Below are positions 9,497 through 17,416 of a DNA stretch of 64,000 nucleotides, one piece after another. Each line of letters opens with the position of its first letter. Position 1 is the first letter of the stretch. The position numbers and the translations under genes were made by a program. Location: assembly GCA_050946535.1 (NCBI GenBank), contig JBMNUZ010000002.1:153691-217690 (forward strand), given 5' to 3'. The notes beneath the pieces were generated by a model. The model made no database searches, was not told the DNA's origin, and saw nothing but the letters and a program-made list of their open reading frames with translations. This stretch comes from RUG708 sp050946535. Its GTDB lineage: Bacteria > Bacillota > Clostridia > Peptostreptococcales > Anaerovoracaceae.

Positions 9497-9520
9497 GTGC
9501 TCCCTTGTAATCTCAATGAT

Positions 9521-9557
9521 GTCCGGCCGCAGGCGCGCGATACGCCTGCAGCCGGAC
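9521..9557 (-). other. Perfectly nested GC-rich hairpin
   Basis: GTCCGGC and GCAGGCG pair with CGCCTGC and GCCGGAC around a 7-base loop, with one mismatch opposite itself. It lies 91 bases after the SLH stop codon (minus direction) and lacks a T tract, so it may protect the 3' end or be the first half of a two-hairpin 3' element like those behind the cassette B SLH genes. Confidence 0.45.
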
Positions 9558-9647
9558 GGCTTGTCCATTCGTCTGCTGTCTTTTCAATGCGTGACTGACC
9601 GCATTGTTTTTTCAATCATATGGACAGCAGCCGGCAGATGAAATTTT

Positions 9648-12107
9648 TTAACGTCTGCTACTTGCGAAATTCTCAACGAAATTCTTCATGATCTGAGCCA
9701 TCTGTGCTCTGGTAGCGACCGTCTTAGGACTGAGTTCAGTAGCAGATGTTCCGGTTATCAGATCTGCACCGTTTGCCCACTTAACAGCTGTAAGAGCCCA
9801 TGAATCTATCGACGAAGCATCGGTGTAGCCGCTGAGGTCAGCCGAAGCGCTGGTGTCGTACTCCTTGTAAGTCGCGTAGTTGTAGAGCATGGTCGCAGTC
9901 GTCTCTCTGTCGGAAACCTGATCAGGCGCGAACGAATCGGCTGAAACACCGCTTACAACGCCGTTCGTCGATGCCCATTTTACAGCCGTCGAGAACCAGT
10001 CGCTGTCGTCTACATCGGAGAACGATTCGGTGTTTCCATCCGTGGTGAATTCATCATTGGTGTTCTTCTCGAGGTTGTAGAGGATCTGAACGATCTGTGC
10101 TCTCGTGAGGCTTGTGTTCGGTGAGAATTCAGTATCGCTTACGCCAGTCATAAGGTCGTTCTTGTAAGCGTATCTGACTGCAGCCGTATACCAAGTTCCG
10201 AGAGGAACGTCCGTAAACGGATCGAGATAGCTGGCAGTCTCGTTCTTGTTAGTAGAAGAAGCCAGTCCGTATCCGTAGGTTCCAGCATATGTCGTGTCAG
10301 GACTCCAAACGTGGTCGTACATAGTGTCTGCGTAGTTCTGCAGAGTCGTCTGGAGATCGTCGCCGTATCCGTATGAGCTGGAGTTGTAGTATTCGAAGAT
10401 AGCTGAATACGGAGTGCTGTCATCGCCGTTTTCTTCTGCAGCGAGGAGTTCAGTGAGATCGACATACTCGGTCGTGCCGGCGTTGACGATAGTGATATAT
10501 TCGTGATCGCTTGGAGGCTGAGTTGTCGTAGCCTCTTCGGTGATCATCTTGTAAGCGGTATCTGTCTGGCGGTATGCGCCGATCAGAGTATTGTTGTTAG
10601 CAGCTGCCTGTCCGCTGTTCGCATATTCGATTCCTTCGCGGATCGCGTCTTCGATGGCCGACTTGTCATATACGTAGTCTGAAAGGTCAGGAACGCGGTC
10701 GTATTCTTCATCTACAGCGTCCCAGTTTGAACCGATGTTGTAGAGCGCTACGTCCTTGGCCGACGAATCCTTTACATGTGCAAATTCATCGATCATGAAC
10801 TGAACCATAGCTGCAGGATTTATTGCTCCGCCGTCGACATTCTCAAGATCGTCCATGTATGCGTAAGCCTGGATATATGGTACGAAGAGAGGAGTTGTCG
10901 GAGCATAGTTGAATCCATTCCATCCACCGAGCGTGACGCTTCTGGTGCTCGAATCCATTACGATAGGCATGTTGTCAGGTTCGATGCCGAGAGCTGCGAG
11001 GTCTTTGAGCAGCTGCTGCTTGCTGGCAGTTACCGAGGCATCGGTGCTTCCGCCGCCTCCGCTGCCTGAATATCCGTAGCCGCTTGCGCCGAGTACGAGG
11101 ACGTCAGCGCCCTGCTGCATGATCTGGTCGAGAGTGTAGGTACCCTTGATGAAGTTGAAATTGTTAACTTCGCCGTAGACGTCAGCGGATACGTTGCCGA
11201 GCGATCTCGGATCGACGCAGGTGAGTGTGCTGCCGTCGATCTGGCTGATGTAAGCCATGGTCTTCTTTTCAATCGTTCCGTCGGCGATCTTTGATGCGAT
11301 GTAGTAAGGGATGCCGGCAGCGAATTCCTGGAGATTGATGGCGATGACTTCAGGATCTCCGTAACGGACGGTAAGGTCCGGATGTTCGTCAAGGTAGGCG
11401 TTGATGCCCTTCGCCATCTCTTCCCATGTGTACATACGGGAAGTTACTGAACCGGTCTGAACGTCGACGATGAGAGGATTGTAGTCTTCATCGCCTTCCT
11501 GGTAATAGGTGTCTCCGGACTTCCAGCCGCGGACGGTGTCTATCTGGCCGACGAGCTCAGAGTTGAATCCTATCATGATATCTGTTCTGAGCCCTACGGA
11601 ATATCCGACTCCGCCGAGCTCGTCAACAGGATCGGTATATACCTCGTTGGCACCGCCGGATCTGTAAAGACCGTTGCCTGCTGAGGTATTGTTGCCCAGA
11701 TACTCGTAGTATTCGCTCTGAGGCAGATCTACAGCGCCTTCTCTTTTCGTCAGCTCTGCTGGATCGGTCATCGAGAATGATTCGTCGTCGACAGGATACA
11801 GATAGTTGAAGTTCCACAGATAAGGATCAGGGTTTTCACTTACGTTGGTACCGCCGAGATCTCTGGCGCCGGCAAAAATGTTGCCGCCGACGATGTTGAT
11901 TCCCAGTATAAGAGGAATTTCGGACGATGCTCTCTGAGCAAGAGTTGTAAGATATCTTGTTCCAGATCCCGTCGTGCTGTTTACCTCCATCGTTTCTTCA
12001 GGATACGTGTAGGTAAAACTCGTGGCAGCGAATGCAGGCGCTGCGCACAATGAGAATGCGGTGGCGGCTGCCACGGTCAGACTCAGGATCTTCTTTGAAA
12101 ATTTCAT
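9648..12107 (-). CDS. S-layer-anchored putative receptor, three SLH repeats (cassette A, copy 2)
   Basis: Secreted 819-aa protein. Signal peptide MKFSKKILSLTVAAATAFSL ends near APAFA. A large N-terminal region of about 600 residues has no classic enzyme motif, but contains text reminiscent of class III binding proteins: GLRTDIMIGFNSEL, TIEKKTMAYISQIDG, and QGADVLVLGASGYGYSGSG. Three SLH repeats follow, starting near FTDVPLGTWYTAAV, FSDVDDSDWFSTAV and YTDASSIDSWALTAV; these bind secondary wall polymers. The ATG follows AAGGAG. The gene has a close paralogue immediately upstream. Its position between importer ATPase and lipoprotein suggests a surface receptor feeding the importer. That role is inferred. 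Confidence 0.82.
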   Translation of the reverse strand: MKFSKKILSLTVAAATAFSLCAAPAFAATSFTYTYPEETMEVNSTTGSGTRYLTTLAQRASSEIPLILGINIVGGNIFAGARDLGGTNVSENPDPYLWNFNYLYPVDDESFSMTDPAELTKREGAVDLPQSEYYEYLGNNTSAGNGLYRSGGANEVYTDPVDELGGVGYSVGLRTDIMIGFNSELVGQIDTVRGWKSGDTYYQEGDEDYNPLIVDVQTGSVTSRMYTWEEMAKGINAYLDEHPDLTVRYGDPEVIAINLQEFAAGIPYYIASKIADGTIEKKTMAYISQIDGSTLTCVDPRSLGNVSADVYGEVNNFNFIKGTYTLDQIMQQGADVLVLGASGYGYSGSGGGGSTDASVTASKQQLLKDLAALGIEPDNMPIVMDSSTRSVTLGGWNGFNYAPTTPLFVPYIQAYAYMDDLENVDGGAINPAAMVQFMIDEFAHVKDSSAKDVALYNIGSNWDAVDEEYDRVPDLSDYVYDKSAIEDAIREGIEYANSGQAAANNNTLIGAYRQTDTAYKMITEEATTTQPPSDHEYITIVNAGTTEYVDLTELLAAEENGDDSTPYSAIFEYYNSSSYGYGDDLQTTLQNYADTMYDHVWSPDTTYAGTYGYGLASSTNKNETASYLDPFTDVPLGTWYTAAVRYAYKNDLMTGVSDTEFSPNTSLTRAQIVQILYNLEKNTNDEFTTDGNTESFSDVDDSDWFSTAVKWASTNGVVSGVSADSFAPDQVSDRETTATMLYNYATYKEYDTSASADLSGYTDASSIDSWALTAVKWANGADLITGTSATELSPKTVATRAQMAQIMKNFVENFASSRR

Positions 12108-12182
12108 AATTTTCTCTCCTTTTATTAATTGGGATGAATAAAAATTTCAATGAAGCGAAGTGATAACTAATTATTATGAAAA

Positions 12183-12213
12183 CTGCTGGCCGGTACAGTC
12201 ATGCGGCCTGCAG
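12183..12213 (-). promoter_or_regulatory. Leader hairpin of the 9648-12107 SLH gene
   Basis: CTGCTGGCC pairs with GGCCTGCAG (plus-strand reading). The corresponding hairpin before the other SLH gene (14860-14891) has CTGCTGACC with GGTCCGCAG, so the second base pair of the GC block changed on both sides. An inverted near-copy of the 14860 motif is also present at about 12248-12270, giving this 183-base spacer additional fold options. Confidence 0.4.
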
Positions 12214-12290
12214 GGTTCATGTCAGTGTATTTCCATTGCTTCCGGATCATGATTATCAACGGTCAGCAGAAGAGATTTCATGACCTGGCT

Positions 12291-14762
12291 TCAGTCGTCG
12301 ATACTCTCGGTGAAGTTCTTCATGATCTGAGCCATCTGTGCTCTGGTAGCGACCGTCTTAGGACTGATTTCAGTTGAAGAAGTTCCGGTTATCAGATCTG
12401 CTCCATTAGCCCATTTAACAGCTGTCAGAGCCCACGAATCTACCGACGAAGCATCGGTGTAACCGCTGAGGTCAGCCGAAGCGCTGGTGTCGTATTCCTT
12501 GTAATTAGCGTAGTTGTAGAGCATGGTCGCAGTCGTCTCTCTGTCGGAAACCTGATCAGGTGCGAACGAATCGGCTGAAACGCCGCTTACGACGCCGTTC
12601 GTCGATGCCCATTTGACAGCCGTCGAGAACCAGTCGCTGTCGTCTACATCGGAGAACGATTCGGTGATTCCATCCGTGGTGAAATCATCGTTGGTGTTCT
12701 TTTCGAGGTTGTAGAGGATCTGAACTATCTGTGCTCTCGTGAGGTTTGCGTCCGGTGCGAATTCAGTATCGCTTACGCCTGTCATGAGGTCGTTCTTGTA
12801 AGCGTATCTGACTGCAGCCGTATACCAAGTTCCGAGAGGAACGTCCGTAAACGGATCGAGATATCCCGAAGTCTGGTTCTTGTTAGCCGAGGAAGCCAGT
12901 CCGTATCCGTAAGTTCCAGGATATGTCGTGTCAGGGCTCCATACGTGGTCGTACATGGTGTCTGCGTAGTTCTGCAGAGTCGTCTGGAGATCGTCGCCAT
13001 ATCCATATGAGCTGGAGTTGTAGTACTTGATGATAGCTGAATACGGAGTGCTGTCATCGCCGCTCTCTTCTGAGGCAATAAGCTCTGTGAGATCGAGATA
13101 CTCTGTCGTGCCGCCGGAAACGATCGTGATATATTCGTGATCGCTGGAAGGCCTGGTCGTAGTCGCATTCTCCGTAATCAGCTGGTATGCGGTATCCGTC
13201 TGGCGGTATGCGGCTATCAGAGTATTGTTGTTCGCAGCTGCTTCTCCGCTGTTCGCATATTCGATGCCTTCGCGGATCGCGTCTTCGATGGCCGACTTGT
13301 CGTATACGTAGTCCGAAAGATCAGGAACGCGGTCGTATTCTTCATCGACGGAATCCCAGTTTGATCCGATGTAGTAGAGCGCCACGTCCTTTGCAGACGA
13401 ATCCTTTACATGTACAAATTCGTCGATCATGAACTCGACCATGGCCGCAGGATTTATTGCTCCGCCGTCGACGTTTTCAAGCACGTCCATATATGCGTAA
13501 GCCTGTATGTATGGTACGAAGAGGGCGGTGATAGGCGAATAGTTGTATCCGTTGGCTCCCAGCTTGACGTTTCTGGTGTTTGCATCCATGATGATCGGCA
13601 TGTTGTCAGGTTCGATGCCGAGATCTGCGAGGTCTTTGAGCAGCGACTGCTTGCTGGCAGTTACCGAGGCGTCAGAGCTCGAAATGCCGGAGCCAGAATA
13701 TCCGTAGCCGCTCGCGCCGAGCACTAGGACGTCAGCGCCCTGCTGCATGATCTGATCGAGAGTATAAGCGCCTTTGATGAAGTTAAAATTGTTTACTTCG
13801 CCGTAAACGTCAGCGGATACGTTGCCGATCGATCTCGGATCGACGCAGGTGAGTGTTTCACCGTCGATCTGGCTGATGTAAGCCATGGTCTTCTTTTCAA
13901 TCGTTCCGTCGGCTATCTTTGCCGCGATGTAGTAAGGAATGCCGGCAGAGAATTCCTGGAGATTGATCGCGATGACCTCAGGATCTCCGTAACGGACGGT
14001 AAGGTCAGGATGTTCTTCCAGGTAAGCGTTGATGCCTTTTGCCATCTCTTCCCAGGTATACATTCGGGAAGTTACCGAACCGGTCTGTACGTCGACGATG
14101 AGAGGATTGTAGTTTTCGTCGCCCTCCTGGTAATATGCGTCGCCTGACTTCCAGCTGCGCACGGTGTCTATCTGGTCGACGAGTTCCGAGTTGAACCCTA
14201 TCATGATATCTGTTCTGAGCCCCGCAGAATATCCGACTCCGCCGAGTTCGTCGATAGGAGCGATATATACTTCGTTTGCGCCGCCGGAGTCATACAAACC
14301 GTTTCCTCCCGTGTTATCGTCGCCCAGATACTGGAAGTATTCGCTCTGAGGAAGATCTACAGCGTTTGCTCTCCTCGGAAGTTTGGAAAGATCGAAATCT
14401 TCTATTGCCGTAACTTGTTCAGGATACAGGTAATTGAAGTTCCACAGATAAGGATCGGGGCTCTCGTTTACATTGGTGCCTCCTATGTCCCTTGCACCAT
14501 ATGCGCTTCCCCTGCCGGTCCTGGTTGTCAGCAGATTACCTCCTACAATGTTGATTCCGAGGATCAGAGGAATTTCAGCCGATGCTCTTTGAGCGAGAGT
14601 AGTAAGATACCTGGTTTCCGATCCCGTCGTGCTGTTTACCTCCATCGGTTCTTCAGGATACGTGTAGGTAAAACTCGTCGCAGCGAATGCAGGCGCTGCG
14701 CAGAGCGAGAATGCGGTGGCAGCTGCCACTGTCAGACTCACTATCTTCTTTGGAAATTTCAT
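12291..14762 (-). CDS. S-layer-anchored putative receptor, three SLH repeats (cassette A, copy 1)
   Basis: Paralogue of the following gene with near-identical architecture: signal peptide starting MKFPKKIVSL, a long N-terminal region with GLRTDIMIGFNSEL and QGADVLVLGASGYGYSGSG, and three SLH repeats at the C terminus. The start at 14762 is chosen over a longer frame because it begins the signal peptide and has AAGGAG 8-12 bases upstream. It carries a roughly 10-residue insertion (TTRTGRGSAYG) near residue 75 relative to its sister, and differs in a loop after the first 100 residues. Such patchy divergence suggests exposed, variable surface segments. Ligand unknown. Confidence 0.82.
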   Translation of the reverse strand: MKFPKKIVSLTVAAATAFSLCAAPAFAATSFTYTYPEEPMEVNSTTGSETRYLTTLAQRASAEIPLILGINIVGGNLLTTRTGRGSAYGARDIGGTNVNESPDPYLWNFNYLYPEQVTAIEDFDLSKLPRRANAVDLPQSEYFQYLGDDNTGGNGLYDSGGANEVYIAPIDELGGVGYSAGLRTDIMIGFNSELVDQIDTVRSWKSGDAYYQEGDENYNPLIVDVQTGSVTSRMYTWEEMAKGINAYLEEHPDLTVRYGDPEVIAINLQEFSAGIPYYIAAKIADGTIEKKTMAYISQIDGETLTCVDPRSIGNVSADVYGEVNNFNFIKGAYTLDQIMQQGADVLVLGASGYGYSGSGISSSDASVTASKQSLLKDLADLGIEPDNMPIIMDANTRNVKLGANGYNYSPITALFVPYIQAYAYMDVLENVDGGAINPAAMVEFMIDEFVHVKDSSAKDVALYYIGSNWDSVDEEYDRVPDLSDYVYDKSAIEDAIREGIEYANSGEAAANNNTLIAAYRQTDTAYQLITENATTTRPSSDHEYITIVSGGTTEYLDLTELIASEESGDDSTPYSAIIKYYNSSSYGYGDDLQTTLQNYADTMYDHVWSPDTTYPGTYGYGLASSANKNQTSGYLDPFTDVPLGTWYTAAVRYAYKNDLMTGVSDTEFAPDANLTRAQIVQILYNLEKNTNDDFTTDGITESFSDVDDSDWFSTAVKWASTNGVVSGVSADSFAPDQVSDRETTATMLYNYANYKEYDTSASADLSGYTDASSVDSWALTAVKWANGADLITGTSSTEISPKTVATRAQMAQIMKNFTESIDD

Positions 14763-14859
14763 AAATCTCTCTCCTTTTAAATATTTGGAATAAGTTACAA
14801 ATTTCAATGAAGTAAAGTGGCAATAATTGAAATAAAGTGGCAATGAATTGTTATAAAAA

Positions 14860-14891
14860 CTGCTGACCGTTGACGATCATGAGGTCCGCAG
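14860..14891 (-). promoter_or_regulatory. Leader hairpin of the 12291-14762 SLH gene
   Basis: CTGCTGACC pairs with GGTCCGCAG; the homologous hairpin at 12183-12213 shows the matching compensatory pair. Immediately downstream in transcription (about 14816-14846) a short direct repeat containing AAAGTGGCAAT occurs twice. Confidence 0.4.
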
Positions 14892-14899
14892 GATACATC

Positions 14900-16402
14900 T
14901 TATTTTCCTTTAAGTGCGTTAGGACCGTGCCTCCGTCTGCGTCCCGAAAATCCTGCTTCTGAGTCAGAACCTGAAGCAGATGATTCATCTTGTGTATTTT
15001 TCTTTCGATTCCAGCGGCTCTCAGAAGATGCGCCGGAATCAGCACCGCTGAATGCGTCTGCATTTTGCTGACTGCTTGCATCGGAATACGGGCGTTTTTT
15101 CCAGGCTGACTGTTCATCAGAAGCGCTTGAAGCGGTTTCTGTATGTGTCGTCTGAGCTTTTTCGGTACTGCCGTTTATAGTGCTCAGAATACGCGCCCTG
15201 ATAGCATCGCGGTCCTCTGCAGAAGGCGATGAATCCGCACGCTGCTTATTGCGGTTTGACTTCTTGGATCTAAATTCAGGTCTGTGCACGAGATCACCTC
15301 CGGATGAACTGTGTTCGTTGTTTTTCCGCGCGTCTTTTGTTTCTGAAGATTTTGAAACGAATCCGCTTTCCTGTGCAGCCGTATGTCCGGCTGCGATGTC
15401 GGAGTGCGTGACTTCGTCCATATTGTCCGGCCTGCCGTCGTGCCCTGATGGCCCGGCTGCAGTTTCCGCACTCGAAGCAGACTTTCCGGATTCCGAAACG
15501 TCTGGCTGGACGCCGGAGTCTGTTTGTACGGAAGTTTTCCCGGAGTCAGCTTGTTTGTTTTCTGCCAGTAAGTTGTCTGACTGTCCAGCAGTCTTTTCCG
15601 AACGCTGATCTGGAATTTCTCCGCCTATTTCAGGGATGCACATGCGCATGAGTCTTCCGCTTTTATTGAAGAACTCTGCTACGGAGACGTTTACTCCATA
15701 TGCTTCCCTCATGTTCTCTTCGGTTATTATTTCGTCCGCAGGACCGAATTTCATGGCGCTGCCGCGTTCGAGCAGCCCGACCTTCGCGTTGCAGAGAAAA
15801 GCCTGGTCAGGCATATGCGTAGTCATGATGATGCCGTACCCGCGGTCTTTCAGTTCGATGATCCTGCTTATGACCCTGATCATATTGCCGTAGTCGAGAC
15901 TCGCGGTAGGCTCGTCCATCATCAGCCACTTAGGCTGCTGCGTAAGGGCTCTCGCTATCATGACCAGCTGGCGCTCGCCGCCTGAAATTTCCGTATAAGG
16001 CATGTCGGCCAGATGTGCCACGCCCATATCTTCAATTGCCTGTTGAGCGATTTCGTAGTCCAGTTCTGAAATTTTCCCGAAATATCCTGCCTGGCTCACG
16101 CGTCCGAGAAGCACGACATCTTTCACCTTGTACGGGAACGGAGGGTTGTGGAATTGAGAAACGTAGGCGATATTGTCGGCAAGCTGTCTGCTGCTCCATT
16201 TTGATACGTCCTCGCCGTCCATCAGAACTTTTCCGCTCACCGGAGGAATCAGTCCGAGTATGGTTTTGAACAGGGTCGTCTTGCCGACGCCGTTCGGCCC
16301 GAGAAGACACCAGATTTCTCCCGAATTAACCGAACAACTGACGTTTCTGATTATTGCATTTCCGTCATAGCCGGCAGAAACATTTCTGAGTTCCAGATTC
16401 AT
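14900..16402 (-). CDS. Fec/BtuD-type ABC ATPase with long disordered C-terminal tail (cassette A)
   Basis: Energy-coupling subunit of the importer. Residues 1-255 form a normal FecE/BtuD ATPase: Walker A GPNGVGKTT, signature ISGGERQLVMIARAL, Walker B WLMMDEPTASLDY, and H-loop TTHMPDQ. The remaining ~245 residues are low-complexity, rich in Ser, Asp, Gln, Ala and Lys. They contain several short basic or aromatic-basic islets (SKKSNRNKQ, WKKRPY, RWNRKK) and end in GRRRRHGPNALKGK. The cassette B ATPase stops at 272 aa and lacks this tail. The frame is continuous and intact, so this is not a frameshift artefact within the window. The tail may bind nucleic acid, membrane or a partner; no function can be assigned. 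Confidence 0.9.
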   Translation of the reverse strand: MNLELRNVSAGYDGNAIIRNVSCSVNSGEIWCLLGPNGVGKTTLFKTILGLIPPVSGKVLMDGEDVSKWSSRQLADNIAYVSQFHNPPFPYKVKDVVLLGRVSQAGYFGKISELDYEIAQQAIEDMGVAHLADMPYTEISGGERQLVMIARALTQQPKWLMMDEPTASLDYGNMIRVISRIIELKDRGYGIIMTTHMPDQAFLCNAKVGLLERGSAMKFGPADEIITEENMREAYGVNVSVAEFFNKSGRLMRMCIPEIGGEIPDQRSEKTAGQSDNLLAENKQADSGKTSVQTDSGVQPDVSESGKSASSAETAAGPSGHDGRPDNMDEVTHSDIAAGHTAAQESGFVSKSSETKDARKNNEHSSSGGDLVHRPEFRSKKSNRNKQRADSSPSAEDRDAIRARILSTINGSTEKAQTTHTETASSASDEQSAWKKRPYSDASSQQNADAFSGADSGASSESRWNRKKNTQDESSASGSDSEAGFSGRRRRHGPNALKGK

Positions 16403-17084
16403 AGAATAAATACCTTCTTAAAAAAAGCATGTGCTGATAACCCGGAAACTGAACGAAGATGCGATCTTCCGGGGTATAAACCCACGCTGTTATCTTTTAT
16501 ATAAAACGTTAGAACAATATGTATATTCTACAGAGTGAGGATAATAAGGATAAAAATCGCATTATTGTCCCGTCCGCTAGTTTTATTTTCCTCAGATAAA
16601 TTCTAGAAAGATAAATACCAGCGGGCCTGCATATTTGAAAAGAACGGATGAAGTTGGAAAAACATCAGCCGCTGCAATTTCTGTATGCTTTGTAAAAAGT
16701 TTAACATAAGAGATAAATAAATATAAATGATAAATATTATATAAAAATGCAATATATATTAACAAATAAAATAACTTATTAGTTATACTATTAATATTTA
16801 ATTAAACAAAACTAAAATTAATAAAACATTATGAAATGATATGAAAATACGTATGTAATATGCGAAATTGTATAGAAAAATCCCTATCTGCTCCGGGTGT
16901 CTGTTATCACCTCCCGCAAAGTGCATTTTCATAAGTATTAATTAACATGATGGCATTGACCATAAATAAAATGATGGCACTGGCATAAATAAATAATTGA
17001 GAAACAAAACGGGCATCACTTATATATATGTAAGAAATATAAAAAATGAGCAGGAAATTATTCCGCCGCAGAGGCTAACAGTTG
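16403..17084. other. AT-rich intergenic region upstream of cassette A
   Basis: About 680 bases without a supported gene. Near cassette A it contains a hairpin in which CCCGGAA pairs with TTCCGGG (16441-16473). At about 16535-16555 it has a purine-rich stretch containing GGATAATAAGGATAAAA, which resembles the GGATAAAA core of the twin hairpins at 9333-9411. Octamer AGATAAAT occurs at about 16594, 16610 and 16708. The stretch 16690-16900 is extremely AT-rich. Cassette A's promoter must lie here, but no convincing -35/-10 pair was picked. Confidence 0.4.
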
Positions 17085-17113
17085 TTGACTTTTCATTAAG
17101 CTGATGTTAATAT
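17085..17113 (+). promoter_or_regulatory. Sigma-70-type promoter of tRNA-Thr
   Basis: TTGACT, a 17-base spacer and TAATAT, ending 24 bases before the first tRNA base. Spacing and distance are ideal for a tRNA transcript. Confidence 0.75.
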
Positions 17114-17137
17114 CTCATTTGTGATATGCGCAGACGC

Positions 17138-17213
17138 GCTTCTGTGGCTCAGTTGGTAGAGCAGCTCATTCGTAATGAGCAGGTCAACGGTTCGAGTCCG
17201 TTCAGGAGCTCCA
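17138..17213 (+). tRNA. tRNA-Thr (anticodon CGT)
   Basis: A complete cloverleaf can be drawn. The acceptor stem is GCTTCTG with CAGGAGC (one G-U), the D stem GCTC/GAGC, and the anticodon stem GCTCA/TGAGC around loop TTCGTAA. The T stem is AACGG/CCGTT with loop TTCGAGT. The discriminator base T is followed by an encoded CCA. Anticodon CGT reads threonine codon ACG. No integrase or att duplication is seen next to it. Confidence 0.95.
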
Positions 17214-17220
17214 TATCTGC

Positions 17221-17273
17221 AAGGTCCGTTCAGGTCAATTCTGTTGAGAAAGACTCGAGCGGACTTTCTTTTT
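17221..17273 (+). terminator. Probable terminator after tRNA-Thr
   Basis: AAGGTCCG pairs imperfectly with CGGACTT across a long loop, followed by TTCTTTTTAT. The position directly behind the tRNA supports the call; the stem is short for its loop. Confidence 0.45.
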
Positions 17274-17326
17274 ATATGCGTTAAAATTACTCGTCCGCAG
17301 GCGCCCCGCTTAAGACCGCAAATATT

Positions 17327-17355
17327 TTGACGGTTACTGCGATTAGGAGTAAAAT
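17327..17355 (+). promoter_or_regulatory. Promoter candidate for valS
   Basis: TTGACG, 17-base spacer, TAAAAT, about 60 bases upstream of the valS start. The leader is too short for a T-box, and none of the T-box hallmarks are present. Confidence 0.6.
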
Positions 17356-17416
17356 TAAATAGTTAAATTAAAAATAATAAGAAGTTAAAATAATCCAGTT
17401 AGGAGAATATTTCAGC

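Noticed and set aside
9320..16560. Cobalamin riboswitch or Fur box for cassette A
   Set aside because: I looked on both strands upstream of the cassette genes for a B12 box and for 7-1-7 Fur palindromes and found no convincing match, so the ligand stays unassigned.
17138..17213. tRNA-Thr as an integration site for cassette A
   Set aside because: No integrase and no repeat of the tRNA 3' end was seen on the far side of the cassette.
17214..17416. T-box leader for valS
   Set aside because: Spacer too short and the conserved T-box antiterminator sequence is absent; a plain promoter explains the region.
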